Origin: Clostridium fungisolvens
GTDB taxonomy: Bacteria; Bacillota; Clostridia; Clostridiales; Clostridiaceae
Assembly: GCF_014193895.1 (NCBI RefSeq)
Contig: NZ_BLZR01000001.1
Location: forward strand, 4,898,001-4,962,000
Length of the DNA stretch: 64,000 nucleotides
Direction of reading: 5' to 3'
The notes below the pieces were generated by a model. The model was not told the DNA's origin. It saw only the letters and a list, made by a program, of their open reading frames with translations, and made no database searches. This document shows positions 50,020-59,285 of the stretch, in pieces (the stretch's first letter is position 1; the number at the start of each line of letters is the position of its first letter). Position numbers and translations under genes: made by a program.

Positions 50020-50820
50020 ATGCAAAAAAAAGATAACTTTTTTAAAAAATTCTTAAAATCTATAGTAGATGTAAAGTATTATATCAACTTTAACAGAGAA
50101 ACTTTAGGAAGAGCTTTTTTATATCTTTTAATAATGTCAATACTTTTAGGGGGCATTAATAGTATAAAAACAGTTTACACTGCTACAAAAGCAATAAGTT
50201 CTGCAGTAAGCGAATTAAATAACAATAATGTAGATTTTAAATTAGAGAACGGAGTTATGAATATATCTTCAAGTCCATTTACTTATAAGGATAATGATAC
50301 TTTGATTATTGTTGATACAACTAAAAATGCTAGTGAATTTGACATGTCTTCAATTAAAGGTAAAAGCCCAAATATGGTGTATGTGTTTAAAGATAAATTC
50401 ATAGTAAATGAACAGAATGGACAAAACCAAGATGTAAAGTACTCAGATTTAGGAGCTATTACAGTAACTAAAGATGGTGTTATAAATCTTATCGACAAGC
50501 TGAAGTGGTTTTCGCTTTTATTAGTACCATTGTTTATGATAGGAATGTTCATAGGGCATATGTTCTCAGCTTTAGTAGTAGCTGTAATAGGTATACTTAT
50601 AAATATATTTATTAAAGCTAAGGTTGAGTTTGGAAATTTATATAAGCTTGCAATTTATGCATTAACTTTACCTACAGTAGTAGATATTGTAAGAGGTGCA
50701 TTTAGTCTTCAAGTTCCTCATTTTTATAAGATATATATTTTAGGAGCATTAATATATCTGGGAGTTGTATTGAAGACAATAAAAGATGATAATAATAATA
50801 TGGAATTAACTGAACTATAA
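50020..50820 (+). CDS. DUF1189 family membrane protein, paralogue 2
   Basis: A 266-residue protein with the same layout as its neighbour at 49159: an N-terminal helix, an exterior domain with VDFKLENGVMNISSSPF and LIIVDTTKNASEFD, and three to four C-terminal helices. The two are clearly related but diverged, so the tandem duplication is old. SD GGAGGAG precedes the ATG. pepT follows 16 bases later and is probably co-transcribed. Confidence 0.82.
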   Translation: MQKKDNFFKKFLKSIVDVKYYINFNRETLGRAFLYLLIMSILLGGINSIKTVYTATKAISSAVSELNNNNVDFKLENGVMNISSSPFTYKDNDTLIIVDTTKNASEFDMSSIKGKSPNMVYVFKDKFIVNEQNGQNQDVKYSDLGAITVTKDGVINLIDKLKWFSLLLVPLFMIGMFIGHMFSALVVAVIGILINIFIKAKVEFGNLYKLAIYALTLPTVVDIVRGAFSLQVPHFYKIYILGALIYLGVVLKTIKDDNNNMELTEL

Positions 50821-50836
50821 GAAAAGAGGCGTTAAT

Positions 50837-52060
50837 ATGTCACAAGTAATAGACAGATTTCTAAGATATGTAAAGGTAGATACAAAATCAGACACTACAA
50901 CAGGTACTACACCAAGCAGTAAGGGACAATTAGAGCTAGCTAAATTGATAGTTAAAGAATTACAAGAAATAGGATTAGAGGAAGTCGTGTTAAGTGATAC
51001 TGGTTATATTTATGCGACTATACCTTCAAATATAGAAAAGCAAGTTCCTACCATTGGTTTTGTAGCACATATGGATACATCTCCTGATATGACAGGTAAA
51101 GATGTTAAGCCTAAATTTGTAGAAAATTATGATGGTGGGGATATAGTACTAAATGCTGAAAACAACATAGTGCTTTCACCAAAAGAATTCCCAGATTTGT
51201 TAGAGTATAAAGGGAAGAATTTAATAACAACTGATGGAACTACTCTTCTAGGCGCTGATGATAAAGCTGGTCTTGCAGAGATAGTAACTGCAGCAGAATA
51301 TCTTATAAATCATCCAGAAGTAAAGCATGGAAAGATAAGAATAGGTTTTACTCCAGATGAAGAAATAGGTGAAGGTGCAGATCATTTTGATGTAGAATTT
51401 TTTGGAGCTGACCTTGCATATACAATGGATGGTGGGGCTATAGGTGAATTAGAGTATGAAAACTTTAATGCAGCTGGAGCTAAAGTTACTATTAAAGGAA
51501 GAAATGTTCATCCTGGTAGTGCTAAAAACAAAATGATAAACTCAATGCTTATTGCAAATGAATTCATAAATCTACTTCCATCTGATGAAGTTCCAGAAAA
51601 GACAGAAGGTTATGAAGGATTTATTCATCTTACAGATATGAAAGGTGAAGTTGAAGAAACTCACTTGGGATTTATAATAAGAGATTTCTTTAAAGATGGC
51701 TATGAATCTAAAAAGAATAAGTTAAGACAAATAGAGAAATGTTTAAATGATAAATATGGTCAAGGAACTATAAATGTAGAAATCAAAGACCAATATAAAA
51801 ACATGAAAGAAAAAATAGAGCCTGTTATGTATATAGTTGAAAATGCTATAAAGGCTATGGAAGCAGCAGGTATAAAGCCAAATGTAAGACCTATAAGAGG
51901 TGGTACAGATGGTGCTAGACTATCCTTTATGGGGCTTCCTACACCGAATATATTTGCTGGTGGAGAAAACTTCCATGGAAAGTATGAATATGCAGTAGTA
52001 GAATCAATAGAAAAAGCTGTTGAGGTTATTTTAAATCTGGTAGATATATATTCAAAATAA
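50837..52060 (+). CDS. pepT: Peptidase T (tripeptide aminopeptidase)
   Basis: Cytoplasmic M20 zinc aminopeptidase releasing N-terminal residues from tripeptides. Metal and active-site motifs: VAHMDTSPDMTG, TTLLGADDKAG, FTPDEEIGEGADHF, YTMDGGAIGELEYENF, PIRGGTDGARLSFMGLPTPN and ENFHGKYEYAVVES. 407 residues, full length. Confidence 0.96.
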   Translation: MSQVIDRFLRYVKVDTKSDTTTGTTPSSKGQLELAKLIVKELQEIGLEEVVLSDTGYIYATIPSNIEKQVPTIGFVAHMDTSPDMTGKDVKPKFVENYDGGDIVLNAENNIVLSPKEFPDLLEYKGKNLITTDGTTLLGADDKAGLAEIVTAAEYLINHPEVKHGKIRIGFTPDEEIGEGADHFDVEFFGADLAYTMDGGAIGELEYENFNAAGAKVTIKGRNVHPGSAKNKMINSMLIANEFINLLPSDEVPEKTEGYEGFIHLTDMKGEVEETHLGFIIRDFFKDGYESKKNKLRQIEKCLNDKYGQGTINVEIKDQYKNMKEKIEPVMYIVENAIKAMEAAGIKPNVRPIRGGTDGARLSFMGLPTPNIFAGGENFHGKYEYAVVESIEKAVEVILNLVDIYSK

Positions 52061-52090
52061 ACTTAGTTACATGTATTTACATTTTAAATA

Positions 52091-52119
52091 TTGACAACTC
52101 TATTAGTACAGAATATTAT
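52091..52119 (+). promoter_or_regulatory. glnA promoter
   Basis: TTGACA (52091-52096), 17-base spacer, TATTAT (52114-52119). The leader to the glnA ATG would be about 110 bases. Confidence 0.75.
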
Positions 52120-52156
52120 TAATAGTATGATATAACTAAGGAATAATACGATGAAC

Positions 52157-52203
52157 AAAGACGTTCTATATAAGAGTCAATTAGGCTCTATATAGGCGTC
52201 TTT
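52157..52203 (+). promoter_or_regulatory. Hairpin in the glnA leader (attenuator candidate)
   Basis: AAAGACG...CGTCTTT encloses a CTATATA/TATATAG and AGAG/CTCT stem with small bulges, then TTTATTATTA. It ends 16 bases before the glnA SD. An ANTAR antiterminator is encoded right behind glnA, which makes attenuation plausible. Confidence 0.55.
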
Positions 52204-52235
52204 ATTATTATCAAGGGTAAAGGAGAGAGGTTTTT

Positions 52236-53564
52236 ATGTCTTATTCAAAAGAAGATATAGTCAGGCTTGTTGAAGAAAATGATGTTAGGTTTATTAGACT
52301 ACAATTCACAGATATATTCGGTACTATGAAGAATGTAGCTATAACTTCTAGACAGCTAAACAAAGCTCTTAATAATGAATGTTTTTTTGATGGATCATCA
52401 ATTGAAGGATTTGTTAGGATGGAAGAAGCAGACATGTACTTAGCACCAGACTTGGATACTTTTCAATTAATGCCTTGGTCAACACCTGACGGAAATATAG
52501 CAAGACTTATTTGTGATGTTTACACAGGTGATGGAAAGCCATTTGAAGGAGATCCAAGATATATTTTAAAGAAAGTAATAAGTGAAGCAAAAGATTTAGG
52601 TTATACCTTTAATGTAGGACCAGAATGTGAATTCTTCTTATTCCACACAAATGATGACGGTTCACCAACTACTAATACTCATGACAATGCAGGTTACTTC
52701 GATTTAGGACATATAGATCTTGGTGAAGAAGCTAGAAGGGATATGTGTATAGCTTTAGAACAAATGGGGTTTGAAATAGAAGCATCACATCATGAAGTTG
52801 CAAGAGGTCAACATGAGATTGATTTTAAGTATGATAATGCTTTAAAGACTGCAGATAATATAATGACATTTAAATCAGTGGTTAAGACTATAGCACAATC
52901 ACATGGGTTACATGCAACTTTCATGCCTAAACCTATATTTGGTATAAACGGTTCAGGTATGCATATGAACATGTCATTATCAAAGAATGGAATTAATGCA
53001 TTCTTTGATGAAAAAGATGATTTTGGTATAAGTGAGGATGCATATAGTTTTATAGCTGGCCTTCTAAATCATATAAAAGGAATAGTTGCAGTTACTAATC
53101 CACTTGTTAACTCTTATAAAAGATTAGTTCCAGATTATGAAGCACCTATATATGTTTCATGGTCTCCTAAAAATAGAAGCCCTCTAGTTAGAATACCAAT
53201 ATCAAGAGGAAAATCAACTAGAATTGAACTTAGATGTCCAGATCCATCTTGTAATCCATATCTAGCACTTGCACTTTGCCTAGCAGCTGGATTGGAAGGA
53301 ATAAAGAAAAAACTTACACCACCAAAGAATATCGAAGCTAATATATTTGCTATGACTGAAGAACAAAGAAAAGAACATGGTATAGATAGCCTTCCTGATA
53401 ATCTTTATGATGCAATTGTAGAATTTAGTAAAGATGACTTAGTAAAAGATACTTTAGGTGATCATGCATTCCAAGTATATAAGGAAGCAAAGAATTTAGA
53501 GTGGGATGACTATAGAGCAAAGGTACATCAGTGGGAGATAGATCAATATTTGAGTAAATTCTAG
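52236..53564 (+). CDS. glnA: Glutamine synthetase, type I
   Basis: Makes glutamine from glutamate and ammonia. A 442-residue GSI-alpha type enzyme with NVGPECEFFLF, NGSGMHMNMSLSKNG and RIELRCPDPSCNPYLALALC, plus N-terminal RFIRLQFTDIFGTMKNV. No long insertion or adenylylation-type extension. SD GGAGAGAGG before ATG. The following ANTAR gene is 20 bases downstream. Confidence 0.98.
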   Translation: MSYSKEDIVRLVEENDVRFIRLQFTDIFGTMKNVAITSRQLNKALNNECFFDGSSIEGFVRMEEADMYLAPDLDTFQLMPWSTPDGNIARLICDVYTGDGKPFEGDPRYILKKVISEAKDLGYTFNVGPECEFFLFHTNDDGSPTTNTHDNAGYFDLGHIDLGEEARRDMCIALEQMGFEIEASHHEVARGQHEIDFKYDNALKTADNIMTFKSVVKTIAQSHGLHATFMPKPIFGINGSGMHMNMSLSKNGINAFFDEKDDFGISEDAYSFIAGLLNHIKGIVAVTNPLVNSYKRLVPDYEAPIYVSWSPKNRSPLVRIPISRGKSTRIELRCPDPSCNPYLALALCLAAGLEGIKKKLTPPKNIEANIFAMTEEQRKEHGIDSLPDNLYDAIVEFSKDDLVKDTLGDHAFQVYKEAKNLEWDDYRAKVHQWEIDQYLSKF

Positions 53565-53584
53565 AAGTAAATGGGGGGAAGTGC

Positions 53585-54157
53585 ATGCTTAACGGTTATA
53601 AGATTGTATTAGGAACAAGCACTTTAAAAGCAGGTGGACAGATAAAAAGCCTTCTCCTTCAAAAGGGTTTTAATGTTGATGGCATCTGCACTTCCGGGAG
53701 TATGCTCATAAGAAAGTCACGACTTACAAAGCCAGATATAGTTATAATAAATTATGAGCTTACAGATACAAATGGGGCAGAGGTTGCAAAAGTTATTTCA
53801 GGGGAAGCAATAAGCAAAGTAATACTTTTATGTACTTCACAGCAATATAATATAATATCTAAATGGACATCACAATTGGGCATAGTATGCATGCAAAAAC
53901 CAATTAAACCTAGTAGCTTTTTGCATACTGTAAATGATGTTATTGAAGATATTGCTAATAGTAAACATGGTAAGGCTGAAGGAAGTACTAGACCAGTGGG
54001 GGATAAACTTATAATAGATAAAGCAAAACAACTATTAATGAAAAAAGAAAACATCGAGGAAAATGAAGCCTACAGACGAATTCAGAAAGAGAGCATGAAT
54101 AGCAAAAGGCCTATGCTCGATGTTGCAAAGAGAATAATAAATTCCTATAAAGGATAA
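53585..54157 (+). CDS. ANTAR-domain response-regulator-like antiterminator (NitR-like)
   Basis: A 190-residue protein with an N-terminal receiver-like domain and a C-terminal ANTAR RNA-binding domain (IDKAKQLLMKKENIEENEAY, then KRPMLDVAKRII). The expected phospho-acceptor Asp at the end of beta-3 appears as Asn in PDIVIINYELTDTNGAEV, so classical phosphorylation is doubtful. Clostridia often carry an ANTAR gene behind glnA (NitR in C. acetobutylicum), acting on nitrogen genes by antitermination. The start is ATG after GGGGGAAG. Confidence 0.88.
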   Translation: MLNGYKIVLGTSTLKAGGQIKSLLLQKGFNVDGICTSGSMLIRKSRLTKPDIVIINYELTDTNGAEVAKVISGEAISKVILLCTSQQYNIISKWTSQLGIVCMQKPIKPSSFLHTVNDVIEDIANSKHGKAEGSTRPVGDKLIIDKAKQLLMKKENIEENEAYRRIQKESMNSKRPMLDVAKRIINSYKG

Positions 54158-54160
54158 GCA

Positions 54161-54205
54161 ATGGCGCTTGATTCATACACAGATGAATTTGAGCGTCATT
54201 TTTTA
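54161..54205 (+). terminator. Terminator of the glnA-ANTAR operon
   Basis: ATGGCGCT...AGCGTCAT and ATTCAT/ATGAAT stems with ACACAG loop, followed by six T residues. Confidence 0.85.
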
Positions 54206-54833
54206 TAGAAAAATATATAGTATTTCATATAGATTGTGTTTTAGGTTAAAAGGGCATTAATTATATAGATAAATAAGATAGATACAGAGATAAATAAAAA
54301 AATAATAGTAGTTATAATACTTAGTTAAATCATATAGAAGGTAGTACTTAGATAAGTTTTAGTAATGGGTGAATATATATATATGCTTAAACTTCACTAA
54401 TACTATAATCATACATTTAAATGCATTACAATATGTAGCCTCCAATTTTATATTATTTTATAAATGACAAATTATAAGAGATAGCCTGTACTTGGATTTA
54501 AGTATAGGCTATTTCTTTTAAATAACGCTATATTCTTTTAGTTTAACTATAAAATAATATATGATATAAATATAAGATTAAATATTAATGAAGAATATCA
54601 CTACAGCAACCTTTTTATTAGACTGCTTTTTAAATAATTAGTCCATACTTAGATATGGCAGGTAATCCCTGGTTTACACAAAAATACTTTAAGTGAAGTA
54701 GAAGGAATAAGAAGGTTAGTATAGAAATTAATGATTAATGAACCATGAAGCTTTGATTTGTCTATTGTTAAGATATGATCATTAAGCTTCGATATAATTT
54801 GATAATAGAGTATAACTTTGAGGTGGAATATAT
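54206..54833 (+). other. Gene-free region with an orphan terminator; possible small RNA
   Basis: No credible CDS was found. A terminator hairpin at 54479-54516 (AGATAGCCTGTACTT/AAGTATAGGCTATTTCT, then TTTT) has no gene in front of it, since the ANTAR operon already ends at 54205. The preceding ~270 bases could encode a small RNA; an 11-codon ORF starting at about 54366 is not convincing. Confidence 0.4.
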
Positions 54834-56045
54834 ATGAAATTTATACATACAGGAGATTGGCATATCGGTAAAATTGTAAATGAAATAAGTATGATAGAAG
54901 ACCAAGAATTTGTTTTGGAGCAGCTTGTAAAGATAATAGAAGAAGAAAAACCGGATGCATTAGTTATTGCTGGAGACATATATGATAGATCAGTACCTTC
55001 TGTGGAAGCTGTATCTTTGTTAGATAAGGTGTTTTCTAGGATATTATTAGAACTTAACACTCCTATAATAGCTATAGCAGGTAATCATGATAGCGCAGAA
55101 AGAGTGTCTTTTGCATCAGGAATTTTGACTAAAAATAAACTTTATATACAAGGTAATTTTAATGAGGGAATAAAGAAGGTAGAGCTTGAAGATGGACATG
55201 GGAAGGTTAATTTTTTCTTGATACCTTATGCAGAACCAGTAGTTATAAGAGAATTGTACAAAGATACAACGGTTAGAACTCATGAAGATGCCATGAAAAA
55301 GCTAATAGAAGAGATAAGAAAAGAAGTTAGTGGAAGAGAAAGAAATGTTATTGTAGCACATGGGTATGTTTCTTTCATGAGCGATATAGAAGAAGTTGCG
55401 GTAGATGATTTAGGAGAAGAAAAGAAGAAAAGAGCAGGACTTGAGGTTTCTGATTCAGAGAGACCACTGAATATAGGAGGAACAGATCTTATAGGTGGAG
55501 AAGTATTTGATGGATTTACCTATACGGCTTTAGGGCATCTTCATGGACCACAAAAGGTAGGTTCAGATAGGATAAGATATTCTGGGTCCTTACTTAAGTA
55601 CTCGTTCTCAGAGGCACGTCAGAGAAAAGGCGTAACCTTAGTAGAGATAAATAATGATGGTGAAGTTAAGGTTGATATAAAGGACTTCAAACCTAGAAGA
55701 GATATGAGAACTATAAAAGGACCTTTAAAGGAATTAATAAATCCAGAGGTTTATAAGGATACAAATACAGAGGATTATATATTTGCAGTGCTTACTGATG
55801 AAGGGGAATTAGTAGACCCTATATCTAAGCTTAGAGCAGTGTACCCAAATATAATGGGACTTAGTAGAGAGAATTCTGCCCAAAGAGAAGGAAGCAAGAC
55901 TTCTGCGTCCTTAGGGTATAAAACTAAGGGTAAGGATGAGCTTTTTAAGGAATTCTATAAAGCAATTGCAGGAAAAGAAGTAGATGAAGATAAGTTTGGT
56001 ATAATAGCCGACATCATAAGGGATGTTGAAAGAGAGGTAAAGTAG
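54834..56045 (+). CDS. sbcD: Exonuclease subunit SbcD
   Basis: Mre11-type nuclease of the SbcCD complex, 403 residues. Phosphoesterase motifs in order: TGDWHIGK, IAGDIYDRSVPS, AGNHDSAERVSF, VAHGYVSF and ALGHLHGPQKVG. SD GAGGTGG lies before the ATG. sbcC starts one base after its stop. Confidence 0.96.
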   Translation: MKFIHTGDWHIGKIVNEISMIEDQEFVLEQLVKIIEEEKPDALVIAGDIYDRSVPSVEAVSLLDKVFSRILLELNTPIIAIAGNHDSAERVSFASGILTKNKLYIQGNFNEGIKKVELEDGHGKVNFFLIPYAEPVVIRELYKDTTVRTHEDAMKKLIEEIRKEVSGRERNVIVAHGYVSFMSDIEEVAVDDLGEEKKKRAGLEVSDSERPLNIGGTDLIGGEVFDGFTYTALGHLHGPQKVGSDRIRYSGSLLKYSFSEARQRKGVTLVEINNDGEVKVDIKDFKPRRDMRTIKGPLKELINPEVYKDTNTEDYIFAVLTDEGELVDPISKLRAVYPNIMGLSRENSAQREGSKTSASLGYKTKGKDELFKEFYKAIAGKEVDEDKFGIIADIIRDVEREVK

Positions 56046-56046
56046 T

Positions 56047-59000
56047 ATGAGACCTATAAAATTAACTATATGTGCTTTTGGCCCTTATGCAGATGAGCAG
56101 ACTATAGACTTTGAGGCATTAAAGGATAAAAATATATTCTTGATAACTGGTCCAACTGGAGCAGGTAAAACAACTATATTTGATGCTATAAGCTTTGCAC
56201 TTTATGGTGAGGCTTCTGGAAGCAGCAGGGATAAGGACAGTCTTAGAAGTGATTTTGCATTAGATGATAATGTAACCTTTGTAGAACTGGAGTTTGAACT
56301 TAGAGGAAAGGTCTATAGAATAAAGAGATATCCTCAACAACTAAAAAGAAAGGCTAGAGGAGAAGGGTATACACTAAAAGGTGCTGAGGCTGAACTTATT
56401 TTACATAACGGAAATGTAATAACTAAAGTAAATAATGTAGATGAAAAGATAAGCGAAATACTTGGAATAAGTAAACAGCAATTTAAGCAGATTGTGATGC
56501 TTCCTCAAGGGGAATTCAGAAAGCTTTTAGAGGCTGAAAGTGTAGAGAGAGAAGCTATATTTAGGAAGATATTTGGTACAGAAGCTTTTTTAGAGATTCA
56601 AAATAGATTGGATATTCAAAGAAAGAAGCTTTATGGAGAAATAATGAATGTAAGTAATGAAAGAAAAACTTACATAAGAAATATAGATTGCGGTGATGAT
56701 GATAAGCTTGTTACCTTAATTAATGCTGAAGATTTAAATATTATAGAAATATTATCTGAAAGTAAGCTAAATGTAGAGCAGGATGAAAATAAGGTAGCTG
56801 AAATAAGAGTTACTTTAGAAGAAGCAATAAAAGAGCAAGATAAATTGCAAAAAGAAATGTTTCAAGGACAAGAGATAAATAAAAAACTTGATAATAATAA
56901 AACACTTAAAGAAATACTTAATATTGAATTGGATAAAAAAGATATATATATAAGTAAGGAAGCCTCACTTGTGTCAGCTAGAAGTGCAGCTGAAGTTAGA
57001 CAGGTAGAGGAAGTTCTTGAAGGTAAAATAGTAGATAAAAGATCAAAAGATATTGTAATAAAGCAAAATATATTAAGCCTAGAGAACATTACAAAGATAA
57101 TGGAAGATGCAAAGTTAAAGCTAGAAAGTGTAGCTAAAAGAGAAGAAGAAAAGAATAAGCTTCTAAGTGACATATCAATCCTTAAAAGTTACGAAATAAA
57201 GGTTAAAGATTATGAAGCTAAAAAGAAAAACTTAATTGAATTGGATAATTCTATTAAGTTTAAAGATAAGCTAAGAACTGATTTAAAACAAAAATTAATT
57301 ATTTTCAAGAAAACTATAGAAGAGAAAAGTCTTTTAGTTAGACAACTTCAAAAAGAGCAGACAGAGTTATCTTCTAGAGAAATTGATTTAACAAATAAGA
57401 AAATACAGATTGAAGAGCTCAGAAATCTATATAAATATTATCAGGAATATAGTAAATCATTTTCAATATATGATACTGAAAAGAAGGATTATGCAAGTAT
57501 AGAGTCAAAGTTTAAAAAAGAAAAACAGGAATATGAGCATCTAGATGAGTTATTTAAAAAAGGTCAAGCAGGACTTTTATCTAAGGAACTTGTGCAAGGA
57601 ATGCCTTGTCCTGTTTGCGGTTCAACAGAGCATCCAAGTCCCGCCACAATAGTTAAAGAAGTTCCTACTGAAAGTGAACTTAAAATGCTAAAGGAAAGCT
57701 TTGATAAGATAAATCAAGAATATCAAAATAAGCTGCAAAGATTATCAGCTTTAAATGCTTCATTGGTTGAATTGGAGAAAAGATATAAGGAACAGGAAGG
57801 AAAACTTCAAGGAGTTCTAGGAGAAGATTTCTTAATTTTAAATATAAATAATAAGCTTAAGAATATAGCGGAGGCAGGAAAAACCTTAGCATCTGAATAT
57901 GACGTTTTAAATAAGCAAATAGAAAAGTTGAAAAACAATTTACTGTTAAAAGAGAAAATTGAGGCTGAAATTGATAAATTAAATAAAGAATATGAGACAG
58001 AATCAAGTAATCAGGAAAGGCTTGACAATGAATATACAGAGCTATTTGGTAAGATAAGAGCTGAACAAGAACTGTTAACTAGTATCGAGAATGAAATACC
58101 TGAGAGCATAAGATCTTTAAGTGCTCTTCAAAATAGGATAATTAGTAATGAAAAGTTAATAGAAGACATTATAAATTCTTTAAATAGAGCTCAACAGGAT
58201 TTTAATAAAGCAACTACCAATAAAGCTTCAGCAGAAGCGGAGCTAAAGACTCAAAAGGATAATGCTAAGGAAATAGAAAGTCAGATAGTAATAATACAAG
58301 AAAAGTTAAATGCTAAGATAATTGAATGTGGATTTAAGGATTTTGAACACTACAAAGCAGCTTTCTTAACTATGGAAGATATGAAAATCCTAGAGAAGCA
58401 ACTCAAGGAGTACAATGAGAATCTTAAGTCGTTACAAGATAGATATGATGCTTCAGCAAAAGATATTGAAAATCTAAGTTATGTTAAGTTAGATGATATT
58501 AATAACGAGCTAATAGTGTTAAAAGATAGAGAAAAGACAATTAGAGAACAAGAGAAAAAGATATCATTTAGAATTAATACCAATATTAAAGCGTTCAACA
58601 AAATAGAAGAACTTACTAATTTGATCAGTGATCAGGAAGAGAAGTATTCTAAGGTAGCAGAACTTGCTAGAGTAGTGAATGGAGATAATGCAGAAAGGGT
58701 AACTTTCGAAAGATATGTACTTGCTGCATATTTTGATGAAATAATAGAAGCTGCTAACTCAAGACTTTACAAGATGGCTGGTGGAAGATTTATATTAAGA
58801 AGAAAAGAAGAAAAGGGAAAGGGAAGAAAACAAGAAGGCTTAGAGCTTGAAGTGTTTGACAATTACACAGGAAAGGCAAGGCATGTTAAAACATTATCTG
58901 GAGGCGAAGGTTTTAAGGCTTCTCTATGTTTAGCTTTAGGCCTTGCAGATGTAATTCAAGCATATGCTGGCGGAATAAATTTAGATACGATGTTTGTTGA

Positions 59001-59187
59001 TGAAGGATTTGGAACTTTAGATCCAGAATCTCTAGATAATGCTATACAGTGTTTAATTGATTTACAACAAGGGGGAAGACTTGTTGGCATAATATCACAT
59101 GTTCCTGAATTAAAGGAAAGAATAGATGCTAGACTAGAAATTACACCTGCAAGAGAAGGAAGTAAAGCAAAGTTCAACTTTATTTAA
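56047..59187 (+). CDS. sbcC: Exonuclease subunit SbcC (SMC-like ATPase)
   Basis: Rad50-like ATPase, 1046 residues. Walker A GPTGAGKTTIFDAISFALYG near residue 35, two long coiled coils, the zinc hook CPVCGSTEHP near residue 520, ABC signature TLSGGEGFKASLCLALGLAD and Walker B TMFVDEGFGTLD. It cleaves hairpins and processes protein-blocked ends together with SbcD. Confidence 0.97.
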   Translation: MRPIKLTICAFGPYADEQTIDFEALKDKNIFLITGPTGAGKTTIFDAISFALYGEASGSSRDKDSLRSDFALDDNVTFVELEFELRGKVYRIKRYPQQLKRKARGEGYTLKGAEAELILHNGNVITKVNNVDEKISEILGISKQQFKQIVMLPQGEFRKLLEAESVEREAIFRKIFGTEAFLEIQNRLDIQRKKLYGEIMNVSNERKTYIRNIDCGDDDKLVTLINAEDLNIIEILSESKLNVEQDENKVAEIRVTLEEAIKEQDKLQKEMFQGQEINKKLDNNKTLKEILNIELDKKDIYISKEASLVSARSAAEVRQVEEVLEGKIVDKRSKDIVIKQNILSLENITKIMEDAKLKLESVAKREEEKNKLLSDISILKSYEIKVKDYEAKKKNLIELDNSIKFKDKLRTDLKQKLIIFKKTIEEKSLLVRQLQKEQTELSSREIDLTNKKIQIEELRNLYKYYQEYSKSFSIYDTEKKDYASIESKFKKEKQEYEHLDELFKKGQAGLLSKELVQGMPCPVCGSTEHPSPATIVKEVPTESELKMLKESFDKINQEYQNKLQRLSALNASLVELEKRYKEQEGKLQGVLGEDFLILNINNKLKNIAEAGKTLASEYDVLNKQIEKLKNNLLLKEKIEAEIDKLNKEYETESSNQERLDNEYTELFGKIRAEQELLTSIENEIPESIRSLSALQNRIISNEKLIEDIINSLNRAQQDFNKATTNKASAEAELKTQKDNAKEIESQIVIIQEKLNAKIIECGFKDFEHYKAAFLTMEDMKILEKQLKEYNENLKSLQDRYDASAKDIENLSYVKLDDINNELIVLKDREKTIREQEKKISFRINTNIKAFNKIEELTNLISDQEEKYSKVAELARVVNGDNAERVTFERYVLAAYFDEIIEAANSRLYKMAGGRFILRRKEEKGKGRKQEGLELEVFDNYTGKARHVKTLSGGEGFKASLCLALGLADVIQAYAGGINLDTMFVDEGFGTLDPESLDNAIQCLIDLQQGGRLVGIISHVPELKERIDARLEITPAREGSKAKFNFI

Positions 59188-59206
59188 CATAATATATAAA
59201 TGTGTG

Positions 59207-59251
59207 AAAAGACTAGCTAAAAGTAATATGCTTACAATTAGCTAGTCTTTT
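59207..59251. terminator. Bidirectional terminator between sbcC and the DegV-family gene
   Basis: AAAAGACTAGCTAA/TTAGCTAGTCTTTT perfect 14-base stem with a 17-base loop; T-runs on both strands. The genes converge. Confidence 0.9.
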
Positions 59252-59285
59252 ATATTAAAGTTTAACTTTGCTTCAGGTTAAAAAC

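Noticed and set aside
52120..52203. Canonical ANTAR dual-hexaloop motif in the glnA leader
   Set aside because: The two hairpins drawn by eye do not give six-base loops with A at position 1 and G at position 4; only a general attenuator call is justified.
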